In this document: in pieces, positions 1 through 11,342 of the stretch
Layout of the letters: every line of letters starts with the position of its first letter
Position numbering within the stretch: position 1 is the stretch's first letter
Source: Neocallimastix lanati (nom. inval.)
Lineage: Eukaryota > Neocallimastigomycota > Neocallimastigomycetes > Neocallimastigales > Neocallimastigaceae
DNA: 37,500 bases
Assembly: GCA_016946835.1 (NCBI GenBank)
Contig: JACVTC010000066.1
Location: 197,501 to 235,000 of the forward strand
Direction: 5' to 3'
Program-made: the position numbers and the translations under genes
The notes under the pieces: generated by a model
Databases searched by the model: none
The model's input: only the letters and a program-made list of their open reading frames with translations
Told to the model about the DNA's origin: nothing

Positions 1-32
1 TGATCCCATTCTTTTACCCCTTAAAAATTTAA

Positions 33-297
33 ATAATAAATAATAAATAATAAATATTAAAGTTTAAATAACAAATAATAAATATTAAATATTAAAGTTT
101 AAATAATCAATAATAAATAATTGAATAATAAATAATAAATAATAAATAATAAATAATAAATAATAAATAATAAAAAGAGTATTTATTAATAAATAATAAA
201 TAATAAATAATAAATAATAAATAATAAATAATAAATAATAAATAATAAATAATAAATAATAAATAATAAATAATAAATAATAAATAATAAATAAAAT
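33..297. repeat. Heptanucleotide (TAAATAA)n array 1
   Basis: Nearly perfect 7-bp period (AATAAAT in another phase), broken once near 172-196 by a GAGTATTTATTAATAAATA boundary motif. The reverse complement of that motif, ATTAATAAATACTC, recurs in the arrays near 17.4-17.6 kb and 33.8-34.1 kb. Confidence 0.85.
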
Positions 298-1354
298 AAA
301 ATTTAATTAGATTATAGGGATCATCCTCATCATTGAAAAAAAAATAAATAATTAATTATATTAATATATGATTACCATATATTAGAATGCATTCATCATT
401 ATTTGTCCAATAATTTTAATTAAGTTTTATTTGAATTTAAAAGATAAAAATTGAAAAAAAAAAAAAAAAACGATTTTTACATTGTTTTGTTTATAAAAGA
501 TATAAAAAGTACAATATATTAATGAATGAATGAATGAATGAATGGCAATAACTGAAAAAGTGTAATAATTATAAAAAAAAAATAATCATTATGTAGAATA
601 TAACTAAAAATGAATCAATGATAACTAATAATATTGAAGGAAAAGAACAATAACTAAATAAATAAAGATTACATAATAAATAAAAACAAATGGAATAATC
701 AATAGATAGAATAAATAAATAAGAAAATGAAGCTTAAAAAGCTTAAATGAACCTTATTGCTTTGATAAAAGATATATGCTTTAATATATAAAAATTTATA
801 TAGAGTTTAATTGAGAATTTAAAGAAATTTTATCTATATAAAATAATAGACATTAAATATATAGAAAATAAACATATACATATATAAACATATAAAAGAT
901 ATAAATACCACAACATATACATATATAAATATAGATATATAAATTTAAAAGTATATATGAAGATATAAATATAAAAGTATATATAGATATAAATACATAT
1001 ATACATATAAAGATATAAATATATATATTCATATAAAATATATATAAACATATACATAAAGTATGTAGATATAAAATTATATAAATATATATATATATAA
1101 AGTATATATACATAAGAATATATATAAATACATTTGTCAATATAAAATAGATATAAATACATTAATTTATTACAAAAAGATAAAAGAGATGTACTTCAAC
1201 GTATACAAAATAACACAATGATGTATTAACAGCCATTCAGTATATCATCAATGTATTAATTCAATAGAAGTCAATATATGGGATACATATATAGAGTTTA
1301 TATAATAAATTAGAATTTTAATTAAAATTAATTAAAATGAAAAAAAAATATATA

Positions 1355-1755
1355 ATTAATAATAAATAATAAATAATTGAATAATAAATAATAAATAATA
1401 AATAATAAATAATAAATAATATATAATTAATAATAAATAATAAATAATTGAATAATAAATAATAAATAATAAATAATTGAATAATAAATAATAAATAATA
1501 ACTAATAACTAATAAATAATAAATAATAAATAATAAATAATAAATAATAAATAATAAATAATAAATAATAACTAATAACTAATAACTAATAAATAATAAA
1601 TAATAAATAATAAATAATAAATAATAAATAATAAATAATAAATAATAAATAATAAATAATAAATAATTAATAATAAATAATAAATAATAAATAATAAATA
1701 ATAAATAATAAATAATAAATAATAAACAATAAATAATAAATAATAAATACTAAGT
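1355..1755. repeat. Heptanucleotide (TAAATAA)n array 2
   Basis: About 400 bp of 7-bp period TAAATAA units, with variant units TAATTGA (three times) and runs of TAACTAA near 1500 and 1570. It lacks the ACTCTT boundary motif seen in the other arrays. Confidence 0.85.
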
Positions 1756-1935
1756 AATAAATAATAATTACTTAATATTCCATATTAAACAATAATTATT
1801 AAATAGTTAAATAATCATGTTAATAATTATAATTATATATTAAATAATTTATTAAATTAAATATGGAAAATAATTAAAGTTTAAAAAAAAGGAAAATAAT
1901 AATTAAATAATTAAAATAAAAAAAGTGAATAATTA

Positions 1936-1937
<2 letters not shown>

Positions 1938-1978
<41 letters not shown>
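1938..1978. repeat. Long poly(A) tract (41 A)
   Basis: Uninterrupted A run, among the longest in the window. No retroelement remnant is recognisable directly upstream, so it is probably a simple homopolymer expansion. Confidence 0.9.
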
Positions 1979-1980
<2 letters not shown>

Positions 1981-2380
1981 AATTTTTATATAAAAGAAGT
2001 AAAAAAGTATTCTTTCAGTATTTTTTTTTTTCTTTGTTTTTCCTTGTTCTTAAAAATTTAAAGGAATAAAAGAAAAAATAAGAAACCATTAAAATTTGAA
2101 ATATATTGGGATATATTAAAATTGAATTTTTATATCTATTAATAATTTGAAAAAAAAGAGAAAAAAAAAAAAAAAGAAAGAAAAAAAATAAGAAAATATT
2201 TATATTATAAAAAATAATAAGAAAAATAAAAAAATAGTGTTATTGTATATAGCATATATAGCATATATAGCTTATAAAGATAAATAATATAAAAAAAAAA
2301 AAAAAAAAGAAAAAATTTAAAAAAAATTATAAAAAGACCAATTTATTTATAATATATATTAATATTAAAAAATAATAAAG

Positions 2381-5300
2381 ATGCTTCCATTTATGAATAA
2401 CAAGGATGACCATCACAGAAGATGTGCTACTGGTATTCTTCCACATCAACAACCAAGATGGCTTCCACCACCAGAATCTCTTCACCTCTGGAAGGAATTC
2501 GAAACTCCAGAACCAGCTGGTAAATAACAATAATAATAATAATAAAAAAAAAAGAAAAGAAAATAGTTTTTTATATTAATATGAAGTGTTGGAATTAATA
2601 AATATAATAAAGATATGGAAAATAGAAAAATAAAAAAATTTATATAAAAATAAAATAAAAGGATATTTCAATAAATAATAAAAAAAAGAAAATTATAATG
2701 AAAGTAGAGGAAAAGGAGATGAAATTTGAGTTAAAAAAAAAGTTTTAGTTTTAGTAATTAAATGGAAAAGAAGGGAGGAATAATATTCAAATAATAAGAG
2801 AAAGAAATATTATTAATAAATAAAAAAAAAAAAAAAAGTAAACAATGAAATATTTTAAAATAAAATAAAAAGTTATTAGTAAGAGTAAACAAAGGGTGTA
2901 AAAAAGAAAATGATAATATAAATACTTCAAGTATAAATAATATATATATATTTATTAATAATATAAAAAAAATTTGAAATAAATTAAAGTATTATTTATT
3001 GTATTAATATAAAGTAAATATTTATTAAAAAGCGGCAAAACAGTAAATATTTATAAAACAGTAAATATTTATTAAAAAGTAAATTTTTATTAAAAGTAAA
3101 TTTTTATTAAACAGTTAATATTTATTGATACATTAAATATTTATTAAACAATAAATATTTATTTTATATTAAATTATTGAATTGTATATATATAGAAAAT
3201 TTAAAAGAAGTAGTAATAAAAAAAAGCATAAAAAATAAAATTTATGAATAAAATTTTTTTTATACTAATATAGATGAGAGTTTAAAAGTTTTTTAAAAAA
3301 AAAAAACAATTATTTATTAATATCTATTATTAATGCCATTTTTATATATATATTTATATAGAAATTTCCGCTATTCAAAGATCTTTCTTAAGACATGTTA
3401 CTAAGACTTTTGCTAGAACTGCTTTTAATATGGATAACTTTGGTTCTTACCAAGGTACTGCTTACAGTATTCGTGACCGTCTTATTGACAGATGGAATAT
3501 TACTCAACAACACCACACTAGAGAAGATCCAAAGCGTATTTACTACCTTTCTCTTGAATTCCTTCTCGGTCGTTCCCTTGATAATTCTCTTTTAAGTTTA
3601 GGTGTTAAGGATATTTACAAGAAGGCTCTTGATGAATTAGGTTTCCGTCTTGAAGACCTTATTGGAGAAGAAGTTGATGCTGCTTTAGGTAATGGTGGTT
3701 TAGGTCGTTTAGCTGCTTGTTATATGGATTCTTTAGCTACCCTTGATTACCCAGCTTGGGGTTATGGTATTAGATACAACTATGGTATCTTCAAGCAACT
3801 TATTGTAGATGGCTATCAAACTGAATTCCCAGATTACTGGTTGAACTTTGGTAATCCATGGGAAATTGAAAGATTGGATGTTTCCTACGAAGTTCGTTTC
3901 CGTGGTTACGTCAATAAGGTAACTGAAGAAGATGGTACTATTTCCTACGTTTGGGAAGGTGGTGAAAAGGTTGTTGCCGTCGCTTATGATGTTCCAATTC
4001 CAGGTTATGGTACAATGAACACCATTAACATTCGTTTATGGAGTGCTAAGCCAGCCAGAGAATTTGATTTCACTATGTTCAACGAAGGTAACTACGAAAA
4101 GGCTGTCGAAGAACAAAAATCTGCTGAAAACATTACTTCTGTCCTTTATCCAAATGATAACCACATGGTTGGTAAGATTTTACGTTTGAAGCAACAATAC
4201 TTCTTTGTTTGTGCTACCCTTCAAGATGCTATTCGTCGTTTCAAGAAGACTAACCGTCCATGGTCTGACTTCCCATACCAAGTCTCTATCCAACTTAACG
4301 ATACTCACCCAACTCTTGGTATTCCTGAATTACAACGTATTTTAATTGATGAGGAAGGTCTTTCCTGGGATGATGCTTGGGATATTGTCACCAAGACTTT
4401 CTCCTTCACTAACCACACTGTCTTACCAGAAGCTTTAGAACGTTGGGCCGTTCCATTAATTCAAGACTTACTTCCACGTCACATGATGATCATCTTTGAT
4501 ATTAACCTCTTCTTCCTTCAAAAGGTTGAAAAGAAATTCCCAGGTGATCGTGACCGTCTCAGACGTATGTCTATTATTGAAGAAGGTCATCCACAAAATG
4601 TTCGTATGGCCTTCCTTGCTATTGTTGGTTCTCACACTGTTAATGGTGTCGCTGAACTTCACTCTAACCTTATTAAGAATGTTATCTTTGCTGACTTTGT
4701 CGAATACTATGAAGGTAACAAGTTTACTAACGTTACTAACGGTATTACTCCACGTAGATGGCTTCACCAATGTAACCCAGCTCTTAGTGATTTCATTTCC
4801 TCCAAGTTAGGTGGTGACGGTTGGGTCAGAGATCTTGAACAACTTAAGAAGTTGAAGCAATACGCTGATGATCCAGAAGTTCAAAAGAAGTGGATGGCTA
4901 TTAAGCGTCAAAACAAGGTTCGTTTAGCCGATTACATTCACTCCATCACCTCCATTCAAGTTTCTCCAGATTCCCTCTTTGATATTCAAGTCAAGCGTAT
5001 TCACGAATACAAGCGTCAATTCATGAACATTCTTGGTGTCATTCACCGTTACCTTCGTCTTAAGAAGTTAACTCCAGAACAAAGAGCTAAGGAAGTCCCA
5101 CGTTTAGTTGTCTTTGCCGGTAAGAGTGCTCCAGGTTACTTCATTGCTAAGTTGGTTATTAAGTTAATTAACTCTGTTGGTGAAGTCGTCAACAACGATC
5201 CAGAAATTGGTGATATCTTAAAGGTTGTCTTCATTCCAAACTACAACGTTTCCTTAGCTGAAATCATTATTCCAGCTAGTGATATCTCTCAACACATTTC

Positions 5301-5805
5301 TACTGCTGGTACTGAAGCTTCCGGTACTTCTAACATGAAGTTTGTCTTAAATGGTGGTATCATTCTTGGTACTGTTGATGGTGCTAACATTGAAATTGGT
5401 GAAGAAATTGGTGAAGAAAATATCTTCTTCTTTGGTGTTAAGGCCGATGAAGTTGAAGACATTCGTCACTTGAACCGTTACAGAAAGATTGAAATGGATC
5501 CAGATCTTCGTAATGTCTTGGATGCTATTGAAAAGGGAACCTTTGGTGATCCAAAGATCTTTGAACCATTAGTTGCTACTTTAACTGTTGGTGGTGATTA
5601 CTACTTAATCAGTAAGGACTTTGCTTCCTACATTGAAGCCCAAGCTGATGCTGATGAAGCCTACAAGGACAAGGTTGGATGGGCTAAGAAGTCTATCTTA
5701 TGTACTGCTGGTATGTCTAAGTTCAGTAGTGACCGTTCTATTAATGAATATGCTGAAAAGATTTGGAAGATTAAGCCATGTACTGTACCAGCTACATTAC
5801 CATGA
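2381..5805 (+). CDS. GPH1: Glycogen phosphorylase (GT35 family), two exons
   Basis: Releases glucose-1-phosphate from glycogen in the cytosol using pyridoxal phosphate (PLP). Exons are 2381-2519 and 3362-5805, joined by a GT..AG intron; the join restores one frame of 860 residues, close to yeast Gph1 and animal enzymes. The family's conserved blocks occur in order: [64 protein letters not shown] and [12 protein letters not shown]. In the last, Lys706 is the expected PLP lysine. ATG 2381 is chosen because exon 1 encodes RRCATGILP (Thr17), which lines up with the regulated RRLTGFLP segment of yeast Gph1; the in-frame ATG at 3430 would drop 69 residues including this site. Codons are strongly biased (Lys mostly AAG; many C-ending Phe, Tyr, Asn), suggesting high expression. 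An AATAAA lies at 5844-5849, weak evidence in this background. Confidence 0.96.
2520..3361 (+). other. Intron 1 of glycogen phosphorylase (842 bp)
   Basis: Begins GTAAAT and ends TATATAG. The splice is supported because the flanking codons fuse in frame (Ala46, then a split Glu47 codon) and the product resembles yeast Gph1 on both sides. It contains only AT-rich sequence, including a degenerate 18-20 bp direct repeat at 3011-3163. No nested gene is visible. Confidence 0.9.
3011..3163. repeat. Degenerate direct repeat inside the phosphorylase intron
   Basis: Several imperfect copies of a unit like AGTAAATATTTATTAAA, 18-20 bp apart, drifting between AAATATTT and AAATTTTT versions. Confidence 0.7.
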
Positions 5806-6276
5806 AGTGATTCTTTTTTTTTTTTTTTTTTTTTCAAGACATTAATAAAAGAATAAAAAAAAAAAATAAAAAAGAGAAAAGAAAAAAAAAAAAAAAATTT
5901 TATATAATTTTTTTTTTTTTTTTATTTTAAATTATACATATTATATATTTAAGTTTATCCCAATATATATATTTTAGTACATTAAAGAACAAGCAACAAA
6001 AACAAAACATTACAAAAAATTCATTAATAAACTCCCACTCCATATATTACAAAAATTTTTAATTTTTTTTTTTTATTTATTGTAATCTTTTTATAAAATG
6101 GTAAAAAAAAAAAAAAAAAAAACATAATATTTTTAAAATACGCAACATTTTTTTTTTCATTTTATTATTTTTTTATTTATATATTAACAAAATTATAATT
6201 AAAAAAAAAAAAAAAAAAAAAAATTTCAACGTATTGGAAAATTTATATAAATTATTTACCAAATAATAATAATAAT

Positions 6277-6308
<32 letters not shown>

Positions 6309-6428
6309 TAAATAAAAAAAAAAAAAAAAAATAGTATTATAAATAAAAAGTTATGTATGGATGAGTGTAAATGTTGTGTCTTATTTAATAGGAATGCATA
6401 GGAATGAATTGGACGTGTCATAAAAGAA
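5806..6428. other. 3' flank of glycogen phosphorylase, AT-rich
   Basis: Poly(T) and poly(A) runs (T tract after the stop, A tracts near 6103, 6199, 6280 and 6316). It presumably contains the 3' UTR. No gene is seen; the minus-strand open frame at 6173-6421 is Phe/Ile/Tyr low complexity. The LINE remnant starts at or shortly before 6429. Confidence 0.7.
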
Positions 6429-7141
6429 ATGTTTAATGGTATTTGTTATGTGATTCCTAAATATTTTAATTATTATTATTATTATTCTTGTTGTGGTGAG
6501 AGCAACAGCATACCTAGTTTTACACACTGGATACTTTTATGTCCTAAATTTGAAGAATTTAGGCAACATTTCATTCCCTTTGTTGATGAAATTTTTATTA
6601 ATTTTTCTCTTATTGTTCATGAGAAATCATTGAACATTCCTGATGATAAAGAGGAAGATTTTGATGATAATATCAATTTTTACGTGCTGTGTCTCCTTCT
6701 TGGCGGAAATGCAGTATTTGAAATCTTAAAGATCGGCTCGGGGGAAAGAAGGCGATATATTAATAATATTTTTCAATCACCTTCGAACGAGTCTTCTTTC
6801 CCGATTTCATATTTTGTGGGGCTTGCGGAATTCCTTACTAACGTTATGCCTATTGTGATTGGTGATTTTTACACCATGATCGATTTGTATAGTGTTAGAC
6901 CTACCGTTGTCAAGAGCGTCGACGTCGTAACGATAAGGCAAAGAAGAAATTCTGATACAGATTCGAATGATAATTTTCATCCACATGGAGTTATCTTCGA
7001 TGAATGGGAAGAGTTAGAGGCCTTTTCGTTCTCGAATCTCATAACGTAGTTTTTTAATATTAATATAAAAAAAAATTTCATGTATTTAAACTTCATGTAT
7101 TTTTTAAAAAAAAAATATTATTAAATAAAGTTTATTCCTAG

Positions 7142-7178
<37 letters not shown>
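6429..7178 (+). mobile_element. 5'-truncated LINE copy A: C-terminal ORF end, AATAAA and poly(A) tail
   Basis: Only the 3' end of a non-LTR retrotransposon is left. An open frame (6429-7049) encodes the end of the reverse-transcriptase polyprotein: a C-C-x(n)-H-x4-C zinc-binding remnant (Cys21/22, His33, Cys38) in the setting FTHWILLCPKFEEFR, typical of the region after the RT domain in LINE ORFs. A LLGG motif and a KSV motif follow and recur in copies B and C. AATAAA at 7124-7129 is followed after 15 nt by 34 uninterrupted A (7145-7178), as expected of a reverse-transcribed mRNA tail. The frame has no stop but starts inside the zinc finger, so it is not a functional gene. Confidence 0.75.
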
Positions 7179-7181
<3 letters not shown>

Positions 7182-8459
7182 TAAATCATCAAGAACAAGA
7201 ACAATTATATATCAAAATAAAAGAGATCCTACTTTTTATCTTGCTGGTCAACCAATCCCAATAACTAAATGTTATACCTATTTAGGTATACCATTTGATA
7301 AAAGCTTATCGTTGAACCCTATTATTAAAATACTTAACTCTAAAGTTACTAAAGCTCTCTTTTCCGTTAGTAAATTTCTTTCAAATTCCAAAATTCCTAT
7401 TCCATTTAAGAAGATTATAATTAACTCCTATGTACTTTGTAAAGTCTCTTACTTTGCACCTTTACTTGGTTCAAATAAAACGAGAACAAATAATACTCAG
7501 AAATTAATTAATAAAGGATTAAGATGGATTGCAGGTATACAAAAAGCCAAACCTTTTATTAATGTATATTCTATTTCAAAAGATTTACATATTCCTCCAT
7601 TGTCAGCTAAGTGTGCTTTGTCTCAAGTCAAATGATAAAATTTTATTTTTATATAATGCTTTTTTACCGTGGCAACCTAACAAATGATATTGTTAATAGT
7701 AATAATGATAATAGTAATAGTAATAATAGTAATAGTAATAATAGTAATAGTAATAATAGTAATAGTAATAATAGTAATAGTAATAATAGTAATAGTAATA
7801 ATAGTTATGGTAATATTAGTAATTGTATTATTAGTAATGTTAGTAATAGTATTGAAAATAATGTGTATGTTGATTCTAGTGTCTGTGAAAAAGTGTTTAA
7901 TTTCCTTCTTGGAGGTCGAAGTATTAATAACAGTACAAGGGAATGGAAAGATCTATTTAAGTGCCAGATGAAATCAGGTGCTTATTCTGATACTCCGTTC
8001 TTGGTGGTTACTGCGGCACTTCTTCAATCGATTATACCTATTGCTATTGACCAGCAATGGTCTTTGTTCAATTGGTTCAAATCGAATCATACTACTACTA
8101 CCAAGAGCGTCAATGCTGAAGAAACAGTAAGACAGGCCAGCAGGGCTAGCGCAACCAATGAAGATCATAATTTTGTATCTTAAAATTATGATTAACATTG
8201 CAAAGTCAAAATTAATTATTATACTTCAGTATAATAATGTCCTTGTGAAGTCTTACAGGTATTAATTAAATGAAACTAGAATATTTTATACCATTATTTT
8301 ATTTTATTTTATTTTATTTTTATTTTGTGTTTTTTTTTTTGTTTTGTTTATTTTTTTTATCTTTTTTTTTTTTTTTTTATTACATGTATTTTTTTTTTCA
8401 AATATTTAATTAATAAAAAAGAAACAAGTTTGCTGTCGTTAAAAAAAAAAAAAAAAAAA
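7179..8459 (+). mobile_element. 5'-truncated LINE copy B with its own poly(A) tail
   Basis: Begins immediately after the A tract of copy A. The frame through 7185-7634 reads a post-catalytic RT segment: CYTYLGIPFD, then KIPIPFKKIIINSYVLCKVSY, FAPLLGSNKTRT and PPLSAKCALSQVK. The frame then breaks; 7611-8183 continues with an Asn/Ser tract coded by a 15-bp microsatellite, FNFLLGGRS, a PFL..A.L segment and TTTTKSV..RQASRAS. The zinc-finger part present in copies A and C is missing, so there is an internal deletion. AATAAA at 8412-8417 is followed by a 19-A tract at 8441-8459. Confidence 0.75.
7711..7806. repeat. 15-bp coding microsatellite in LINE copy B
   Basis: About six to seven copies of AATAGTAATAGTAAT, encoding repeated Asn-Ser units. 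Copy C has only scattered Asn-rich codons at the corresponding place, so the array expanded within copy B. Confidence 0.85.
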
Positions 8460-10457
8460 TACTCGAGATCTTCCTATCAATAAAATTAATTGGATCAAAA
8501 CCAACGAAATTCGAACTTTCAGTTATGTTAAGAAATTCAACAATAAATTTACTTCTTTTGAAACTAAATCAATGGTAAAAGATTTTCTTTATAGTAGCAT
8601 TTACTCTCTGTCTACTCATTTCTTCAATCTTTGTGTCAGTTGAAACATTAATGGATGGATTGCTGAAAAACGTGATGGTATTTGTCTTCAAAAGGTAAAT
8701 CATATTAAATACAAACAAATTAAGCGTTATGTTTCTGCAGATGATTCCAATGAATTTACTAAAATAGTTGACTTGTATAACAGACTTTGTGAATCAATTC
8801 ATAAAAACTGTAATGAATTTTGGAAAAAGAAAAAAGAATATTTTATATTGGATTAAAATTAGATGTTCGTTAGCTCTTAAAAAGGATAGAAGGAAAGCAT
8901 GGAAATGGGTTAAAAAGAATGCACTTTATTCCATAAAAGGATTTCTTAAGAACCCTCATATTCCTATCCCTTATAAAAGAATGTTATTTTCAGCTATAGT
9001 AATTGGACAAGTTTCATATTATGCACCTCTACTTGGATCTAACAAAGATAGAACGAGAAGTTACACAGACATTAGTTAAATCAGGATTATACTGGATTGA
9101 AGGATTTTCTAAAGGGAATAGCTTTACTACCCTTTATTGTGTTTCTAAAGAACTTAACATTCCTCCTCTTTCGGCAAAATGTGCGATTGCTCAGGTAAGG
9201 TGTTTTAAAAAATGGAAAAACTCGAAATGTATTATCTCTGATTTACTTAGAGATATATATCTCGTTTTAGACGTCATGCATGGGATAAAGAAAGTAAAAT
9301 TTTAGCTGAAAATTTAAGTAAATTTCCATCAAAAAAAAAAGCTATTTTAAACTTTTACTGGGATAGAGATATGGCAGGAAAATCAATCAAAGCTAAGGCT
9401 TATAAAAATAATAAGTTTGAGGAAACTAGAGAGTATCTTAAGCTAAATTATAAATATCCTGAATTTAGCATTGGCATCCGATGGGTACTTCGTGCCAGAT
9501 GTAGATATAAATTCGATGCTCGTGTTGTCAAAGCCGCCAAAATGATTGAAGAAAACTGTCCTGAAAGGTGTCCTTGTTGTTATAGAAAAAATAGTAATCC
9601 TCGATTGTAACATTGGTTTTCTAAATGCTATCTTTTCCGTGAATTTCGAATGAAATATTTTAAGGATATTGAAATTCTTTATGAAATATTTTATATTATT
9701 TCTAAATATTGTCCAATATCTAATAGTAATGTAGACACTGTTATCACAGATATGAATAATATAGAACAAAGTTCTGATTTTGATAGTAGTAACGAAGTGT
9801 ATAATATTAATAATATTAACATTAGAAATAATATTGTTAATAATAGTAGAAATAGTGATAGTGTAAATAGAAATACTAATATTAGTGATAATGAAAATTA
9901 TAATATCGTTACTTCTAATTTAGTGAATAGTTCAATTGGTGAAAATCGTGGTAATTTAAGTAATTTTCTGAATAATGAGTGTGTAAATATATATGTGACG
10001 TGGTACCGATTATATAACTTTCTTCTTGGTGGAAGGGATGCAGACATTATTGATTTAAATTATAAAAAGGAATGAGATATTTTGTTTAAGAACCAAATCA
10101 TTTCTGGTGATTATTCAAAAACGCCATTCTTGATGCGATCTGCGGCTCTCTTTACATAAATTATGTCTCGGACTAGTACTTGACAAAGGTTACTATTCCG
10201 ATGGTATGGTATAAGCGCAAACTAACCAAGGAGCGTCATCACTAAAAATGCAGTAAAAACAAGCTAGTAGGGCCAATACCTGAAGGAGAAGACTATAATT
10301 TCTTTCTAGATAGTCTTCAAACTCTAAATTATAAATATGAATATGAAGTAGCTGATAAAATGATATAAATAAATGCAATAAAAAAGGCAAAACATTATTC
10401 TCTATTACTAAATAATAGGATTATCAAAAGATAGTTAATATTTGAGTAAAAAAAAAA
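8460..10457 (+). mobile_element. Broken LINE copy C (longest of the three)
   Basis: Starts directly after copy B's A tract. Fragments follow in order: a stretch at 8460-8860 with in-frame stops (one at 8641) that I cannot place in a domain; 8860-9080 with HIPIPYKRM and SYYAPLLGSNKDRT; a frameshift near 9050; 9060-9240 with TQTLVKSGLYWIEGF and IPPLSAKCAIAQVRCFKKW; 9371-9607 with GIRWVLRARCRYKFDAR and the zinc-binding CPERCPCC; then, in another frame, HWFSKCYLFREFR, an Asn/Ser-rich spacer and YNFLLGGRDAD up to 10075. A further remnant with the LINE 3' signature (AATGCAGTAAAAAC..AGGGCC) lies at 10245-10280. AATAAA at 10378 and a short A tract at 10448-10457 may mark its end. Several frameshifts and stops make it a pseudo-element. 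Confidence 0.75.
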
Positions 10458-10571
10458 GCATTTATCTAAAGGACTGTTAATTGTATATTATTAATTTAAT
10501 ATATATAAAATCTTTTTTTTTTATATATATAATAAATAATAATAAGAAAATTAAAAAATATTTAAAGAAAA

Positions 10572-10603
<32 letters not shown>

Positions 10604-11143
10604 CAATATGAATATATTTGGAAGTGGAGTATTTTGACTAACAAAATTAATATGTATTTGTATTTTTTTTATTAAAATTTAAAGTGATAAACTTCACATT
10701 CTTAACAAAATAATTCTAATTTCTATTAATTCACTATAAGAAGCATTATTACAGGTGCTCCCAAAATTTACACATAATTATTATTATTTGTATTACATTT
10801 TTTCTTACGTCATTGTAATAAAGGAAAAAAATAAAGATGAAAAATGAAAAAAATTGAAATAAATTCATAAAATTTTTATTATTCAATTTGTAGTAATCCA
10901 TGAAGTTTATATATTCTAATCATTCTTTTTATTTTTATTTATCCATTATTATATTATTATTTAAACTATAAAATATATATAAATATATATATATATATAT
11001 ACTAATTATGTTAACTTTAAATACTTTTTTTTTTAATTTTTATTTTTATTTGAGTTAATTTTAGATTAACTTCGAAAAAATAAATATTATTGAGGAATTT
11101 TTTTTTTTTTTTTTAATATTTCTGAAATAAAAAATTAAAAAAA

Positions 11144-11177
<34 letters not shown>

Positions 11178-11342
11178 TAAATTAATATAAATTAATCCAT
11201 AATTTATAAAAACAAAAAAGTATTATAAAAGGAAAAAATTTTTAAAAAAAAAAATTTATATAAAAAAATTTTTTTTATTAAAAAAAAAAAAATATTTAAT
11301 ATTATATATATTATTATAATATTAAAAATAAACAAGAGAATA
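10458..11342. other. Upstream region of TLDc gene A, left part of the duplicated unit
   Basis: AT-rich, no gene. From about 10500 it aligns by eye with 13310-13894 upstream of TLDc gene B: shared segments include GAATATATTTGGAAGTGGAGT (TTAGAAG in B), GATAAACTTCACATTCTTA, the CGTCATTGTAATAAAGG block and GTAGTAATCCATGAAG. Any promoter of the TLDc gene lies here but cannot be told from background. Confidence 0.7.

Larger units (their letters stand above)
1..2380. other. AT-rich gene-free stretch upstream of glycogen phosphorylase
   Basis: I see no credible gene here. It holds two heptanucleotide arrays (annotated separately), a TGAA-type microsatellite near 521-544, an ATATAC/TATAAA-rich block at about 830-1140, and an uninterrupted A tract at 1938-1978 (41 A). 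Open frames on the minus strand at 830-1162 are products of the low-complexity sequence (only Tyr, Ile, Leu and similar). The last 100 bases before 2381 would hold the phosphorylase promoter, but no element can be told from background. Confidence 0.8.

Noticed and set aside
1-323. Inverted heptamer TGATCCC (1-7) and GGGATCA (317-323) flanking heptamer array 1, like terminal inverted repeats
   Set aside because: Only 7 bp, not repeated at the other arrays, and position 1 is the window edge.
830-1162. Two overlapping minus-strand open frames of 95 and 110 codons
   Set aside because: Composed of Tyr, Ile, Leu, Phe from ATATAC/TATAAA low-complexity DNA; no domain or composition change at the ends.
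4468-4770. Minus-strand open frame antisense to glycogen phosphorylase
   Set aside because: Shadow of the biased codon use of the sense gene; no recognisable protein.
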